A stretch of DNA of 35,773 bases from Ministeria vibrans ATCC 50519 (taxonomy: Eukaryota; Opisthokonta; Filasterea), in NCBI GenBank assembly GCA_943704425.1, contig CALSCP010001412.1, forward strand, positions 1 to 35,773, given 5' to 3'. Positions 1-12,824 of this stretch are shown piece after piece. Every line of letters starts with the position of its first letter. The stretch's first letter is position 1. Made by a program: the position numbers and the translations under genes. The notes beneath the pieces are model-generated. The model was given only the letters and a program-made list of their open reading frames with translations, did not search any database and was not told where the DNA came from.

Positions 1-2004
1 CATTGATAAAGGAGACATCTACAAGGATGGTGGTTGCAGCAAGAGGGTCGTTGGCCGGCTGACGCAGGGTCATTGTGCCGACCATTTCGGGTCCAGTGAA
101 CGTGGCGACGGCCGTCAACATTTCGGGGGTACTGCGGCCAATGTTGGCACAACCAACGCGTGCTCCAGTGGCATTGCTGTGGAGAACAACGGATCGCCCT
201 TGGACCGCCTGTGGACCAAAGAGGGGAGTGTTGAAGTCAAGGAAGGAGACGTTGAGCGCGTTGGCAAGGGGTCCCCATCGACCAGTGAGATCGCCGAGTT
301 CGCATGCGCTGTACTTGAAGGGCGACAAAGGGTTGCACAGCAGCGTGTAGTTACTTGCCGTTGCATCCACACTGCTCGGGTTGTAGTGGCCACCGGCGGT
401 CGCACACACAGTCGACGGCTGAGCGGACTGCAACGGAAACTGATGGATGTGCCAGGGATTCGGGGTGTCAGTGGCGCCCTGGGTATACGCTGTGATGGTT
501 GTGGGTGAGAACTCCTCAAATTGCTCAAATCGGATAGATCCAGATACGCCACCGTCAACAAACACCGTCTGCCGAAAAGGAGGATAAGACGTATTAGAAT
601 AATATTAAATTTATAATAATGATTTTGCATATGATTATAGCTTACCTCAATCATCGTCGGTGCCACCTATAAATGAAAAAAAGATAAATTTATCATTAAT
701 AACATGAGTAAAAAAAAACGCACAGGATGCATAATTATTATTCTTGTTGTGTACCTCTTCAAAAGTGGCGCAAGCAAGCGAGTATGGAGACTGGTCGGAG
801 GCCTCAACACGAACAGACTTGCCAATGACGGAAAAGGGTCCGCTCAAAGGCATAAAGATGTTAGTGTTGACTGCGTTGGTGGGCATGATGAGATCGCCAT
901 GGAGTCGCGAGAGGTTGCCGATGCGGCTCAGGCAATCCTGCTTGTCGATGAGAGTTTCGAGGCGGCACAGACGCTCTACTTCCGCCGCATCCGTTGTATT
1001 TTTTAGCATATTGTCCAGAGTAGTGATGGTATCCTGGAGGGCTGAGCCAGTAGAGAGGCAGCGCCGCTCGTCCGGTGTGCTTGCGAGGTTGTCGTCGGTC
1101 ACGGGCGCAATGGTAACGTCCCACTGGTGCGCCGTACCGGTTGACGGGATCGACCAAGGCAAACCACGATTGTAGTCAACGAGTGTTATGATCGTCGTGG
1201 CTGCATCGGACTGGTCGTAGTCCTGCTCGAGCGTAACGGTGCCAAGAATGAGAGACTCAGGTGGAAAAGTCGCCACCGCTCGACGCACACGTCGGGTGGG
1301 AACAATGTTGGCACAGGCCACGGGTGTATTGGTGGCGGTCTCCAGGAACATGCCGTGCCCCATGATGGATTCAAAGCCATACATTGTCATGTTGTGGTCG
1401 GTGATCACACGAACGCCGTTGGTCAACGGACTGCAAGAGACAAGGCAGCAAAGGATAAGACAGCGCCGCCCACCCTACCACGGGTGGCATCGACGTACCC
1501 AAAGCGGCCGGTGATGGCACCCAGCGGGCACCCTTCCAGCGTCGTTGGCGTGCATGGAATGATGTGGTTCATGACGGGAGTTCTGAAAAAGTAGAAAAAA
1601 AAAAAACATGAATGAATGAGAGACGTACAGCGCTGGACGAGGCGGTGCTCGGCTGGTACGGAGCGTACGGAGAGAAACGAGGGCTCGCCACGCACTGGTT
1701 GGTGACGACACGCTGAATGCCAATGATAAGCTGGTTTACATCGGAAGGGAGTCCGACAAACTCCAACGTGATAATCGTTGGAGCGGTTCGGTTCGCCTGC
1801 GCAAACGTCACCTGGCCCTGAACGCCTTGAGAGACTCCGTTGAGGAAGACGGCGCGGGCAAATGCAGCGCCTACACACAAATTCAAAGGACGCCCAAAAC
1901 CGCTCGTCGTGTGGACCTTGGGCTGTACCTTCCGCATCCGGCTGGGCCCATCCCAGCTGCGACGCACACCACACGAGGCCCAAAACGAAGCAAAGGTGTT
2001 TCAT
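1..2004 (-). CDS. Secreted copper-only SOD-repeat protein (3' end outside window)
   Basis: Exons on the minus strand: 2004-1929, 1870 to about 1660, 1582-1499, 1430-755, 666-646 (only 21 nt) and 568 to beyond 1. The exon 2 donor is the one uncertain junction (GTACCA at 1659 keeps frame). The N-terminus MKHLCFVLGLVWCASQLGWA is a signal peptide. At least three Cu/Zn-SOD-like domains follow, and a fourth begins at the window edge. Domains 1 and 2 have the fold signature (TGRFGPL, VACANIV) but lack the HxH copper ligands. Domain 3 keeps WHIHQF, AGGHYNP, ELGDLTG, VVLHS and the active-site-type Arg in ATGARVGCANIG, while the usual zinc-loop histidines are missing. This matches eukaryotic copper-only SOD-repeat proteins, which are extracellular. 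Superoxide dismutation by domain 3 is inferred. The start is the only ATG giving a signal peptide. Confidence 0.8.
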
Positions 2005-2334
2005 TGAGGGTATACAACACGCGAAAAAGGGTGCTGACCAATTATTGGTAATAAGTAATTGGATATGGGGTTATTATGGGAAGTTTTTTAAATGATCAAC
2101 CCCTTGAAACGTTGAGATTTAAAAACACAGTCGATTTGGAGTCGGTTGCAAGATACGCGAGTAATATTGTGATGGCGACTTTTATTGGCGAGGAACGCGC
2201 CTGCAACAATAAACATGATTTTCACTTCCGCACTGATCTTCGAAGTGAAGATTGTGCCCACAAAAATTGTTATCAATAATAAAATTTATCAAAAGAGTTT
2301 TTTTTGATTTTTCTCAGCTTATGCTTTTTTGACC
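2005..2334. promoter_or_regulatory. Divergent intergenic region, SOD-repeat gene and alginate lyase gene
   Basis: 330 bp separate two divergent start codons, so both promoters should lie here. CCAATTATTGG at 2038-2048 followed by TAATTGG near 2056-2062 gives closely spaced CCAAT-type boxes on both strands. An imperfect inverted repeat (CACTTC with GAAGTG, and CTTCGAAG inside) lies near 2223-2250. No ORF of note and no RNA gene was seen. Confidence 0.4.
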
Positions 2335-4428
<2,094 letters not shown>

Positions 4429-4836
4429 ATCAATTTTGAGTACTTTTTCCACACACGCACATATATATATAATTATATAGTATTACATTATTTATTATAT
4501 ATTATAATAATTATATACTTACAAACATCAATAAAACATCATTCAAATTTATTCATTTACGATTCGTTCTGAAAATTGAGTAGCTCTCTGAGGCATAAAT
4601 AAATAACATAGTAATTTGGAGCCTTACAGAGTGATTGAGTGAGTCTGAGCTCTCGACTATCTATTATTATCATTATTATTATTAATAATATTATCATCAT
4701 AATTATTATTAGTATTGTAATATATTTTTACTAACATCGTATTTTGGTCTATTTAACGCGTTTGGCCCACTCGAATGAAATCACAATAGAAATAGAAGTA
4801 GGACTGGAGTCTAGAGTAACAGTTTATTTACCCTCC
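4429..4836 (+). promoter_or_regulatory. Intergenic region between lyase and ABHD8-like gene, with promoter-like block
   Basis: 408 bp, AT-rich. AATAAA near 4530 is a possible polyadenylation signal for the lyase gene. At 4631-4665 the stretch GTGATTGAGTGAGTCTGAGC, then TCTCGACTATCTAT, resembles block B of the element shared by the LisH-CTLH and PRMT genes. CCACTCGAATGAAA occurs again near 4768. An ATT-rich run lies at 4660-4720. No gene was seen. Confidence 0.4.
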
Positions 4837-4952
4837 ATGAACTATTTGAGCACCCCCGTACTTGCTACACTTGCGTGTGGCTCTCTTGCAGCGGTGTATA
4901 TTTTCAGAATATCGCGTCGCAAAAAGTGTCCGGTCGACGACGAAGGTCTGTC

Positions 4953-4983
<31 letters not shown>

Positions 4984-6656
4984 GTCGCGCCTCACCCCCT
5001 CACCCACGCATCCCGCCCGTGCACAGCAGCTTGGATGGAGCCCTACTGGCGCCCTGAGACGGTCCACGGCAGGCGTCTTCGCGTGTTTGTTCGTCCGCAC
5101 GCCAACCCACTCCGCCCCGTCCTCTTCTTTCTCCACGGCGCCGGCGGCCAGGCCGAGCAGTGGAGCGAGCAACTTGCTCTCTTTGCCAATTACGCCACAG
5201 TCGTCTCCATGGACATGGTCAGTCGTCACACACACACAAACACACACTCAGAGTGACACAGACTCACAGCGAACTTTTCTGTCTCATTGTGTATTACACA
5301 GGTGGGCCACGGACAGAGCGAAGTGCGACCAGAAGCCGCATGCTACTCTCGCGACTCATATGTTGCCGACTGGTCTGTGGTCATGAGCAAATACTTGTCG
5401 TCGGGTGGGGACAATCACATCGTTGCTCACTCATACGGGACGTCCATTGCCGTGGCGCTGCTCGCCCAGGCAAGCGAGTCCTTCCGCCAACAGATCCGTA
5501 GTGTGACCCTTGTGTCGCTCACATCACGCGACCCCGACACACCCCCGCCACCACTTCCCTTTGCGCTCAGTCTTCCGGCGCCCCTCCTCTCCCTCTTGCG
5601 CCTGTGGGATCGCAAAGAGGGCGCCTCATCGGCCTCCGTCTCGCGCATCCTGCACTCGTCTGCGCCCCTGTCACTCCGTCAGCGCCAGCTTAAATGGAAT
5701 GCCGCCACTTCAAGCCACGTGGTCAAAGCAATGATGTCTCAACTTGTGCGCCCCACTCCCGATGAATTTGCAGGTTAGAGAAAAGAAATATTAATCATAA
5801 TAATAATCATAATAATAATCATAATCATAATAATAATCATAATCATAATAATTATTATTATAATTATTATTATAATTATTATAATAATTATTATGAATAT
5901 TAATTTTATTATTTTGTAGCTGCCTTACCTATGCCTGTACTGCTCATCAGTGGAGCAGACGATCATCTGACTCCCGCCTCGAGCAACGTGGGGCGAGTCG
6001 AGCGTGTGCTGGGATCGCGTGCTCAGGTGGCCGTGCTGCCACAGTGCGCACATCAGCCCATGGTGGAGCAGAGCTCTCTCTTCAACGCCCTCCTCGCCCG
6101 CCACATTGCATGCATTGACTCTTCCTCTCCCTCTCTGCCCTTCCATCCACCTGCCCATCCCCCCATCCCGTCGCCCACCGTCCTCTCCCTCGTCCACTCC
6201 ACCCTCCTCTCGTCTCTCCTTCCCCTTTCCTCCCTTCCTTCCTCTCCACTGCCTTCTTCCGTTTGCGCTCTCATCGACACCACTTCCGTCGCACCTCTCT
6301 CGTCTCACCCGTCCCTCTCCTCCCACCCGTACATCAAGACACCTCTCTCACCTCTCCCGTCCCATTCGGCAGTGCTTTCTCTCGTCGACACGATCCACCG
6401 TGAGCGTCGTCGCGCTCTCTCCTCCTCCTCCTCCCCGACTTCCACTACCGTTGCCCTCCTCTCTCCGCCGGATGCCACACGTTTTCTTCTCGCCGCCTTC
6501 CTCCTCTCCACTCTCCCGTCACCTTTTGACGTTGCCCTCCTCCTTGCTGCCCTTCCCCTTGCCCCCCTTGCCCATCTCCCTCCCCTCTCTCAGCATCAGC
6601 AGAACGAGCTCTTCCTACGCTACTCTCACTTACACACACAGTCACAGCAAAAATGA
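4837..6656 (+). CDS. ABHD8-like alpha/beta hydrolase
   Basis: Exons 4837-4945, 5027-5217, 5302-5773 and 5920-6656 give 502 residues. An N-terminal hydrophobic stretch (about residues 6-22) is followed by RRKK, so it is probably a membrane anchor. The fold is clear: oxyanion HGAGG at 73-77, MVGHGQS, nucleophile elbow AHSYG with Ser144, acid Asp272 in SGADDHLTP, and base His302 in QCAHQP. Order and flanking text (HVVKAMMSQ before the PVLLISG strand) match ABHD8-type hydrolases; the substrate is unknown. Intron 1 (4946-5026) is 81 nt with no in-frame stop, so its retention would insert 27 Ser/Leu/Pro-rich residues. After residue 305 comes an unusual tail of nearly 200 residues, Ser/Pro/Leu-rich and partly low complexity, that I cannot assign. 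Intron 3 is a run of ATAAT repeats. Confidence 0.8.
5783..5905 (+). repeat. AT-rich ATAAT/ATTATT simple repeat in ABHD8-like intron 3
   Basis: Alternating AATCATAATAATAATCATAAT units pass into ATTATTATAATTATT units. The two halves are roughly complementary, so the intron could fold on itself. It ends at the TTTTGTAG acceptor at 5919. Confidence 0.85.
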
Positions 6657-6771
6657 TTCGAAATGATAATGATTGTAAGAAATAAAAGAAAAGTATAAGG
6701 TATTTTACAATGTACAAAAAGAATAGAAATAGAGAGAAAGAGCAACGTGATAGAGAGTGTGAGAGAAAGAG

Positions 6772-7611
6772 TCAGTATTTTCTCCTGCTCCACCAGCCGC
6801 CTGTCTTCTTTTCGCCATTCCACGTCTTGAACGTATTGAGCGTTACCAAGTTGGTCGGTGCTGCGACCCCTTCGCCTGGCATGATCAGCCGCAGCACACG
6901 CAGTGGCTCCATACCCAAGAGCTCGTGCCACAGCCCAACCTGGTCGCATAATTGCCCTGCATACTGTCGTTCGATGTTGTTCAGGTTGCGAATGTCCTCC
7001 TGAGACTGGTTGCCGCGTATGAAATCGCCAACACGCACACGCACACGCTCATACACATTCATTGTGGGAGTCACCAGGGCAGGCCACTCTCGAATGCGAT
7101 TACGCAACACAAGACGCGACGATGCATTGGAGCCGCTCGGCGTACGGTCGTGCAGACACACTGGCAGCGGTGGCGGATTGGTCTCGGTGAACTCCTCAGC
7201 ATCGCTGTCCTCCACACAAATCACCTCCGGCGTCTGCGCCGTGGTCGCCGCCCGCCCCCTTGCCTTGCCCCCCTCCCCTCTCCTCCTCTCCACGCGGGCC
7301 TCCCCCTGCCCGTCGGCCGTCGTCGTCGTCGTCGTCCTGTCTGTGTCTTCGTCTTCGACAACAATGGCACACCCTTCCAGCAGCACCGACGAGTCGGTGT
7401 TGTTGTCGTCGTCGTCATCCCCAATACCATACTCGTCTAAATCAACCACCTCTGGTTCAGCGACAGCCGTCACTCGTGCCCGCTGGGGAGTTGCAGTGAC
7501 TGGCGGTGACTTGCGCCCGACTGCCCGCTTCTTCTTTGCCGGCGTGTCCTCTTCATCTTCCACAAATCGTGCTGGGAGTTTGCGAGATCGATGTGTACGG
7601 ACGGGATGCAT
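6772..7611 (-). CDS. Unknown nuclear-type protein with three SUMO-interacting-like motifs
   Basis: Single open frame of 279 residues from the ATG at 7611; in-frame ATGs at 7656 and 7674 would add 15 or 21 residues, and I cannot decide between them. The N-terminal half is basic then acidic and disordered: KKKRAVGRK looks like a nuclear localisation signal. Three hydrophobic cores sit next to acidic runs (EVVDLDEYG, AIVVEDEDTD, EVICVEDSDAEE), the pattern of SUMO-interacting motifs. The C-terminal third, from about RLVLRNRIREWPALV to the end, looks folded, with IERQYAGQLCDQVGLWHELL likely helical, but I recognise no family. No RING cysteines are visible, so a SUMO-targeted ubiquitin ligase is not supported. 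Convergent with the ABHD8-like gene, 115 bp apart. Confidence 0.6.
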   Translation of the reverse strand: MHPVRTHRSRKLPARFVEDEEDTPAKKKRAVGRKSPPVTATPQRARVTAVAEPEVVDLDEYGIGDDDDDNNTDSSVLLEGCAIVVEDEDTDRTTTTTTADGQGEARVERRRGEGGKARGRAATTAQTPEVICVEDSDAEEFTETNPPPLPVCLHDRTPSGSNASSRLVLRNRIREWPALVTPTMNVYERVRVRVGDFIRGNQSQEDIRNLNNIERQYAGQLCDQVGLWHELLGMEPLRVLRLIMPGEGVAAPTNLVTLNTFKTWNGEKKTGGWWSRRKY

Positions 7612-7910
7612 TGATGTGGAATGAAGGAGGTCAGAATGACAACGAGAATGACTCATTGATGAGTGATTGATCATGATTTGATGATGACTATTCCATTGCA
7701 ACCAAACTAGTCCCTCCTCATCGACAGAAAGAAAGAGAGAAAGAGAGAATGAGAAACAAAGAAAGAGAAAGAACTCGTACTTTACGAGCTTCGGATCATA
7801 CGGTACTGGTACGCAGTCCTAGACAATCGCACTGTAATCGCAATTCAAGTCGGACTAAGAACCAAGGCACATTTTCCAGTACAATAATTCACATTTCATT
7901 TCACCACTAT

Positions 7911-8926
7911 TTACACCAAGAGATCTGCAATGAGCGCCTCGTCTTCTTCGCACTCCCCCTCGTCGCTCCCGCGCCGTCTCTTCCTCCTTTCTTTCGTTGC
8001 TCGACCTTCATCCCACTCACTGAGCTCTCCCTTTCGAGCCTTGCGCAGTCTTGTCCCACACTCGTCGCACAATCGCACTTTCACCAGCGCATTGTGTTTC
8101 GTGCCACCCTCCACATACGCAAAGTTAACCTCGTACGAGCGCAGGGGCACGTCGCTCGCACCGGCCGTACAGCCACTCAGCGACCCACACGCAAACTGTC
8201 CCTTGCCCGACACAACCTCACGCTCCGTGCGCCACCGCATTGCAATCTGTCCCGTTCGATACCGACTCAAGTCAACCAGTGCATATTCTACGAGACAGAC
8301 AAATACGTAATGTGAGGTAAAACAACAACGCAACGCAACACTCTGACTCACCTTTGAAGAGTTGATCGTAGTAGTTCTTGGCCAATTGCTTCTCCCAGCC
8401 CTCGCTTGAATCGGCCTCGGACCATAGAAATCTATGCAAGCAAGAGGGCTCAAGGGAAGGAGGAGTAAGATGGCTCACGTACTTGTGGTGGTCGCGCAGC
8501 ACATCGACGTCGGTGCGCTCCTCTGCCGCACGCTCCGCCGCTCGTCGTTCCATGTGTGCCTTTCCGCCATAGTAGTGGATGTAGTCGTGCATGAGCTTCC
8601 TGTGGCGCGAGTACGCATCCATGGCAGCCAGGCCGCGAACGAGCCCTCCGCCGACGCGATGTGCGACGGCCGTCCGCTCTTGTCTGCGAGAGAGGCAATT
8701 AATACCATGTCCGCTCTAAGCGTCAAGCAAGCAACAATCCCCACGGTGTCCCCCCATACGTTGCCGGGCCCAGCGCCGCGCGGGCTGCCCCAGTGTCGAC
8801 GCTGTCGTCGGCTGACTCCGCTCGCCGTCGCCGCTGCTTCTTTCGTGACTTCATCTCACGCGCCCCGTCGACGTCGCCGCACACCGAAGTCGTGGTACTC
8901 TCTTCGTACTCCGACCCAAACTCCAT
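7911..8926 (-). CDS. FRA10AC1: FRA10AC1 homologue (Fra10Ac1 family)
   Basis: Exons 8926-8760, 8683-8483, 8431-8352 and 8287-7911 give 274 residues. The family core is clear and collinear: AMDAYSRHRKLMHDYIHYYG, DVLRDHHKFLW, WEKQLAKNYYDQLFKEY, DLSRYRTGQIAMRWR, SGKGQFACG, SYEVNFAYVE and NALVKVRLCDECG. The paired Cys (ACGSLSGC and LCDEC) could bind zinc. Human FRA10AC1 is a nuclear protein found with late spliceosomes. The C-terminus is Lys/Arg- then Glu/Asp-rich, as in the family. Donor choice in exon 2 (AA before GTACGT) is fixed by restoring HHKFLW. Upstream of the ATG lies a 215-bp divergent spacer shared with MCU. A GA-rich spacer (7702-7910) separates its 3' end from the next minus-strand gene. 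Confidence 0.93.
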
Positions 8927-9141
8927 GACGGCCAGTACGGGTGGACTGTCAAGATTAAAACTGAAACTGTGTCAGCTAAAGATTCAAAATGACAATTATT
9001 TTCTTTTAACGATTAGTGTGTGCTCGTCCATCGAATCGCTCTCAGCATGCTTTCGGTACTGCGCGCCCCTCTGCGTGCCCGTGGCTCACCGTGCGTCTTG
9101 TGTAGCATTTCCGCCGCGCGTCCCGTCCGCTCGGCCGTCAG

Positions 9142-10595
9142 ATGCTCTCTCTGCGCCTCCTCTCCTCCTCGCCGCCCGTCTTCTCGTCGACCTCCGTCTC
9201 CATGACCAGTAGCAACACTGGCGTGTTCCATTTAGTCCTGCCTGGTCTTCGAGGGTGAGATTTCCTCAAACAGAGAGAAAAAAAAAGTTTTTTGTTGTCG
9301 ATAGGAAAGAGTCTGTTGCGGATCCTGCGCAAAAGAAGAGACGTCCGCGTCTCTCGCACCCCGCCCGACCCTGCGCGGTCTGTCACCGCCGTGTTAACTC
9401 GCGTCGAATCGCCTGCCGTCTCTCTTTTGGTTTCTCCCTATCGTTTGCTTTTTTTTCTCCTTCTCTCTCTCTCTCTCTCTCTCTCACTCTCACTCTCCCT
9501 CACACACTCACTTTGTAGGGCGCCTCCGTGCCAACACACTCTGTTTCCCGCCACCAACGTGTCCACTCTGCGCAAGTCGATCATTGAGGAGGACTCACAC
9601 ATTGAGACAGTGACCATCACCACTCAAGACGGAACCAAGGTTTGACTTGTTGTCTTCAATTGTACGACAATTGCTGACCTATTGCATGTGTTAGGTTGCC
9701 GGTGCGACCCCCATGAGCATTTTGCTTCAGGAACCTTTTGTGTTGCGCGTCAATGGAGACGAAGTGAATGTGCAGCCTCCCGAAAACGGTATGAGCGAAT
9801 GAATGAAACCAAAGACTCACCTCAAGTCTGTGGCTCTCGATGTCTCTTTCTCTAGCGCGCTTGTTTGCGCCTGAGACTGCCGTGATGCGGTTTAAAGAGA
9901 CTGTGGCGGAGCTGCATGCGTCGCTTGCAGTGCAGGACCACATTGAGTCACGCGAGGAGAAGCTCAAGCGACTCAAAGACGAACTGGCACCACTGGAAGA
10001 TATGCGCGACTCACTGACAGTATACACAGCGATAGATAGTGTGTGTGTTGTACGTGCGTGCAGCCTCTCATACGTGCATATATGTCTTGTTTGTGTAGCA
10101 AAAGGCGAAGAAGAAGACACGGATGTTTGCGTGGGGTCTGCTCGGAGTGATGAGTCTGCAGTTTGGTGTGCTCGCCAGACTCACTTACTTTGAATATTCG
10201 TGGGATAGTAATGACACACATAACTCCCATTTTAATGACATGACGGGTCCGCTAACACGTGGCTTGTGGTTCATTAGTTGTTGAACCTCTGTCGTACTTT
10301 GTTGGCTCGGGCACAGCTCTCATTGCGGCTGGATACTACATGTTGAAGGTATTCTAACCTGTTCTATTGGAAATTGCTCTCTGTGTGTGTGTGTATGTGT
10401 GGTGTCAGTATTTGTCTTGTATATATACCAGTGTGTCACTCGTATCTCGTGGTGTGTCACTATTTGTCTTGTGTGCATCTATGATCGTCTTATGAATGTT
10501 GCTCGTTTGTCGATTTCGTCTGCACTCTTCATCCCCACGCGCGACGATATTGCTATACTAATAATAAAATTTAATTAATAATAATAATAATAATA

Positions 10596-10666
<71 letters not shown>

Positions 10667-10920
10667 ATTTTTTTTTTATTGTTGTTATTATTATCGATTT
10701 ACTCCCTATAATGTGATTAATAATGTACAGTCGCTGACACGGATGTGATGTGCAGGAAAAAGACTTTGACTTTGCTGGGGCACAGGAGCGGAAGGAGCTT
10801 GAGCTGCTGCACAAGGGCGCGCGAAGAGCTCACTTTGACGTTTCGCACTACAACGACCTGAAGGCGACGGTCGAGCGCAGTGAGCGCGAACTCGCAAAGT
10901 TGCGCGGGCAGTCATTTTGA
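9142..10920 (+). CDS. MCU: Mitochondrial calcium uniporter pore subunit
   Basis: Exons 9142-9254, 9519-9639, 9695-9788, 9856-10019, 10099-10207, 10278-10348 and 10756-10920 give 278 residues. The start MLSLRLLSSSPPVFSSTSVS is a typical mitochondrial presequence; a longer upstream ATG at 9047 is in another frame. Joining 9254 to 9519 restores the N-terminal domain (PPCQHTLFP, TITTQDGTKVAG, LLQEPFVLRVNGDEVNVQPP). Then come a coiled coil (EKLKRLKDELAPLED), TM1 (about 172-192), the selectivity filter W199-D200-I-V-E203-P204, TM2 (SYFVGSGTALIAAGYYM) and the matrix coiled coil HKGARRAHFDVSHYNDLK. It conducts calcium across the inner membrane into the matrix. The WD--EP filter is intact, so it should be functional. 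No MICU or EMRE partner is encoded in the window. Confidence 0.96.
10573..10666 (+). repeat. (TAA)n/(TTA)n repeat in MCU intron 6
   Basis: About 7 AAT units pass directly into about 24 ATT units, then T-rich sequence. The two halves are complementary and could form a hairpin in the 407-nt intron 10349-10755, the longest in the gene. Confidence 0.9.
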
Positions 10921-10928
10921 GCAGTGTT

Positions 10929-10930
<2 letters not shown>

Positions 10931-10963
<33 letters not shown>
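10931..10963 (+). repeat. (GT)n microsatellite after MCU stop
   Basis: About 16 GT units in the 92-bp spacer between the convergent MCU and calpain-7 stop codons. Confidence 0.9.
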
Positions 10964-10966
<3 letters not shown>

Positions 10967-11012
10967 AGAGAGAAAATGCAGAAACGTATAGAACACCTTT
11001 TTTTACATGACA

Positions 11013-12765
11013 TTATTTTACAGAGAGGACATTGTTTGATGTGTACGAGTGGAGGACAAAGGACAGTTCGCAGTGAGGATTGAAGGTGGACGCGACGGCA
11101 AAGTACTCGGCGGGTGGTAGACGAACAGCGGACAATGTTGCGCCGGAGGCGGAGGCGGTGTAGTTACCGGAGGAGGCAATAGCGTCGGATGGGGATAGGG
11201 CGGTCGACGCCTTGAGGGTGGACGGGAAGAGAGCAACGTTGAGACACGGAAAGAGCGACGAGGGTTCGGTAAGACGGAGGCGCAGAAAAATGTGAGCAGG
11301 GGTGTCGGGTGTGGTAACGGTGAAGAAGAAGCGCGGGTTGCGGTGGTAGAGGCCGTGGTTGGCACAGCCGGCGGCCGACGGACCCGACCAGCGGCCACGG
11401 TGCACGGCAGATACACTGCGGTGGCCCTCGGGAGGCTCGGGGGCTCCGCCCATAGGGAGTGCAAGGAGCGCACTGTGGGCGGGCGACGCAGTGTGAATAA
11501 GCAGGTGGAAGGGCGCCGGACGATGAGGCTCGTACGTGGAGACGACCAGCCGAAAGACGGCGGCCCGTGCAAGAGAGCAGCGCAACGTCACAATGCCTTC
11601 GCGAAAGGTCTTTGTGAAAGCAGTCATGGTGCGCTCGGGGTCCGTGGCAAACACGACGGGCGCACCTCCCGCACGAGACGCCAGCAGAGCGCGCTCAGCA
11701 TCACTCTCGCGGTACACATGCAAGCCCACGCTGAAGCCCTTGGGTGCCTTGAGCGTCAGCAACACATCAACGGGCTCCGCGTGTGCACTGCCACTCACCC
11801 CACTCACACTCAGACGGAACTGCGGGTTCAAGAAGAACGTTGGGTGATTCGAGCACCCTCCGCTTGTCTCGCGTGTCCACTCGCTTTTCACTGTCGCACA
11901 CAAATGCGCAAACGGATTTGCCAGAGAGGTCAGTCGAAACGATGCGCTAAACCAATCATAGCATTAAAAATTGTTTTAAAAAAAACTCAACAATGTGGTA
12001 CCCAAACACCCTGAGAGTATAGTCAATTGTGGTTTTCTTCTGCAGCTGAGACGGCACAAGGACAAACGAGTGTGAGCCAATGGACGCAATGGGTATCTTC
12101 GCCAAATAGTGCGGACTGTTAATCTTGGTGCCTTCAATCAGTGCTAAACGAGACGACCCCGTTTTAGATTCACTCCTTTCGCTTCCTCTTCTTACGTGTC
12201 TCAGAAGCAGAATGAATAAAGTTTTCTCCGCGAAACACGTGAAGTGTAATAAACTCCTGATTCTCCGCAAAATCAGACTAAAAAAAGAAGAATGCAAACC
12301 TAGTGTGTCAGACTTGCCGGCAATTCAAAATCAATTTAATAAATTAATAATAATTATTATTACTATAGTAATAATATAATTTATATTAAAACTGTTTTGA
12401 GACCTTTTCGGTGATGTGACGAGAGAGGAGAACCCACACGTCTCTGATTTGAGTGGCATCGACACGCAACAGATACTGAGGGTTACTGCTCATGTCGTAA
12501 TGATCCTGTGGCATATGGGTGAGATGAATAACAAACCCCTAACACGTAAAGGAAAGGGAAAGGTACCTTGACGGGCCCTGCGTGGTGGGGCCAGGAAGCA
12601 TGGATGGAGGTCTTCATGGGAAAAAGAGATGGGTCCCAGTTGGCATACAGCACATCAAAAAAGGCACATACAATGGGCCAAGGCATCCAGAACACCCCCG
12701 TGTCCCCACCGCCCACTACGCCGCCACCAGTATAATATTAATTAATTTTGTTGTTGTTGTTGTTA

Positions 12766-12824
<59 letters not shown>

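Noticed and set aside
2222-2231. Single GCGGAAGT word upstream of the SOD-repeat gene
   Set aside because: The same 8-mer occurs inside coding exons, and no block B follows, so it is not counted as a copy of the two-block element.
9047-9205. Earlier MCU start with a presequence-like peptide (MLSVLRAPLRARG)
   Set aside because: It is in another frame, ends at 9205, and no donor links it to exon 2 in phase; it may be a short upstream ORF by chance.
9255-9518. Extra MCU exon between 9305 and 9442
   Set aside because: A frame-compatible exon can be forced, but direct joining of 9254 to 9519 restores the MCU N-terminal alignment exactly, and the segment has intron-like CT tracts.
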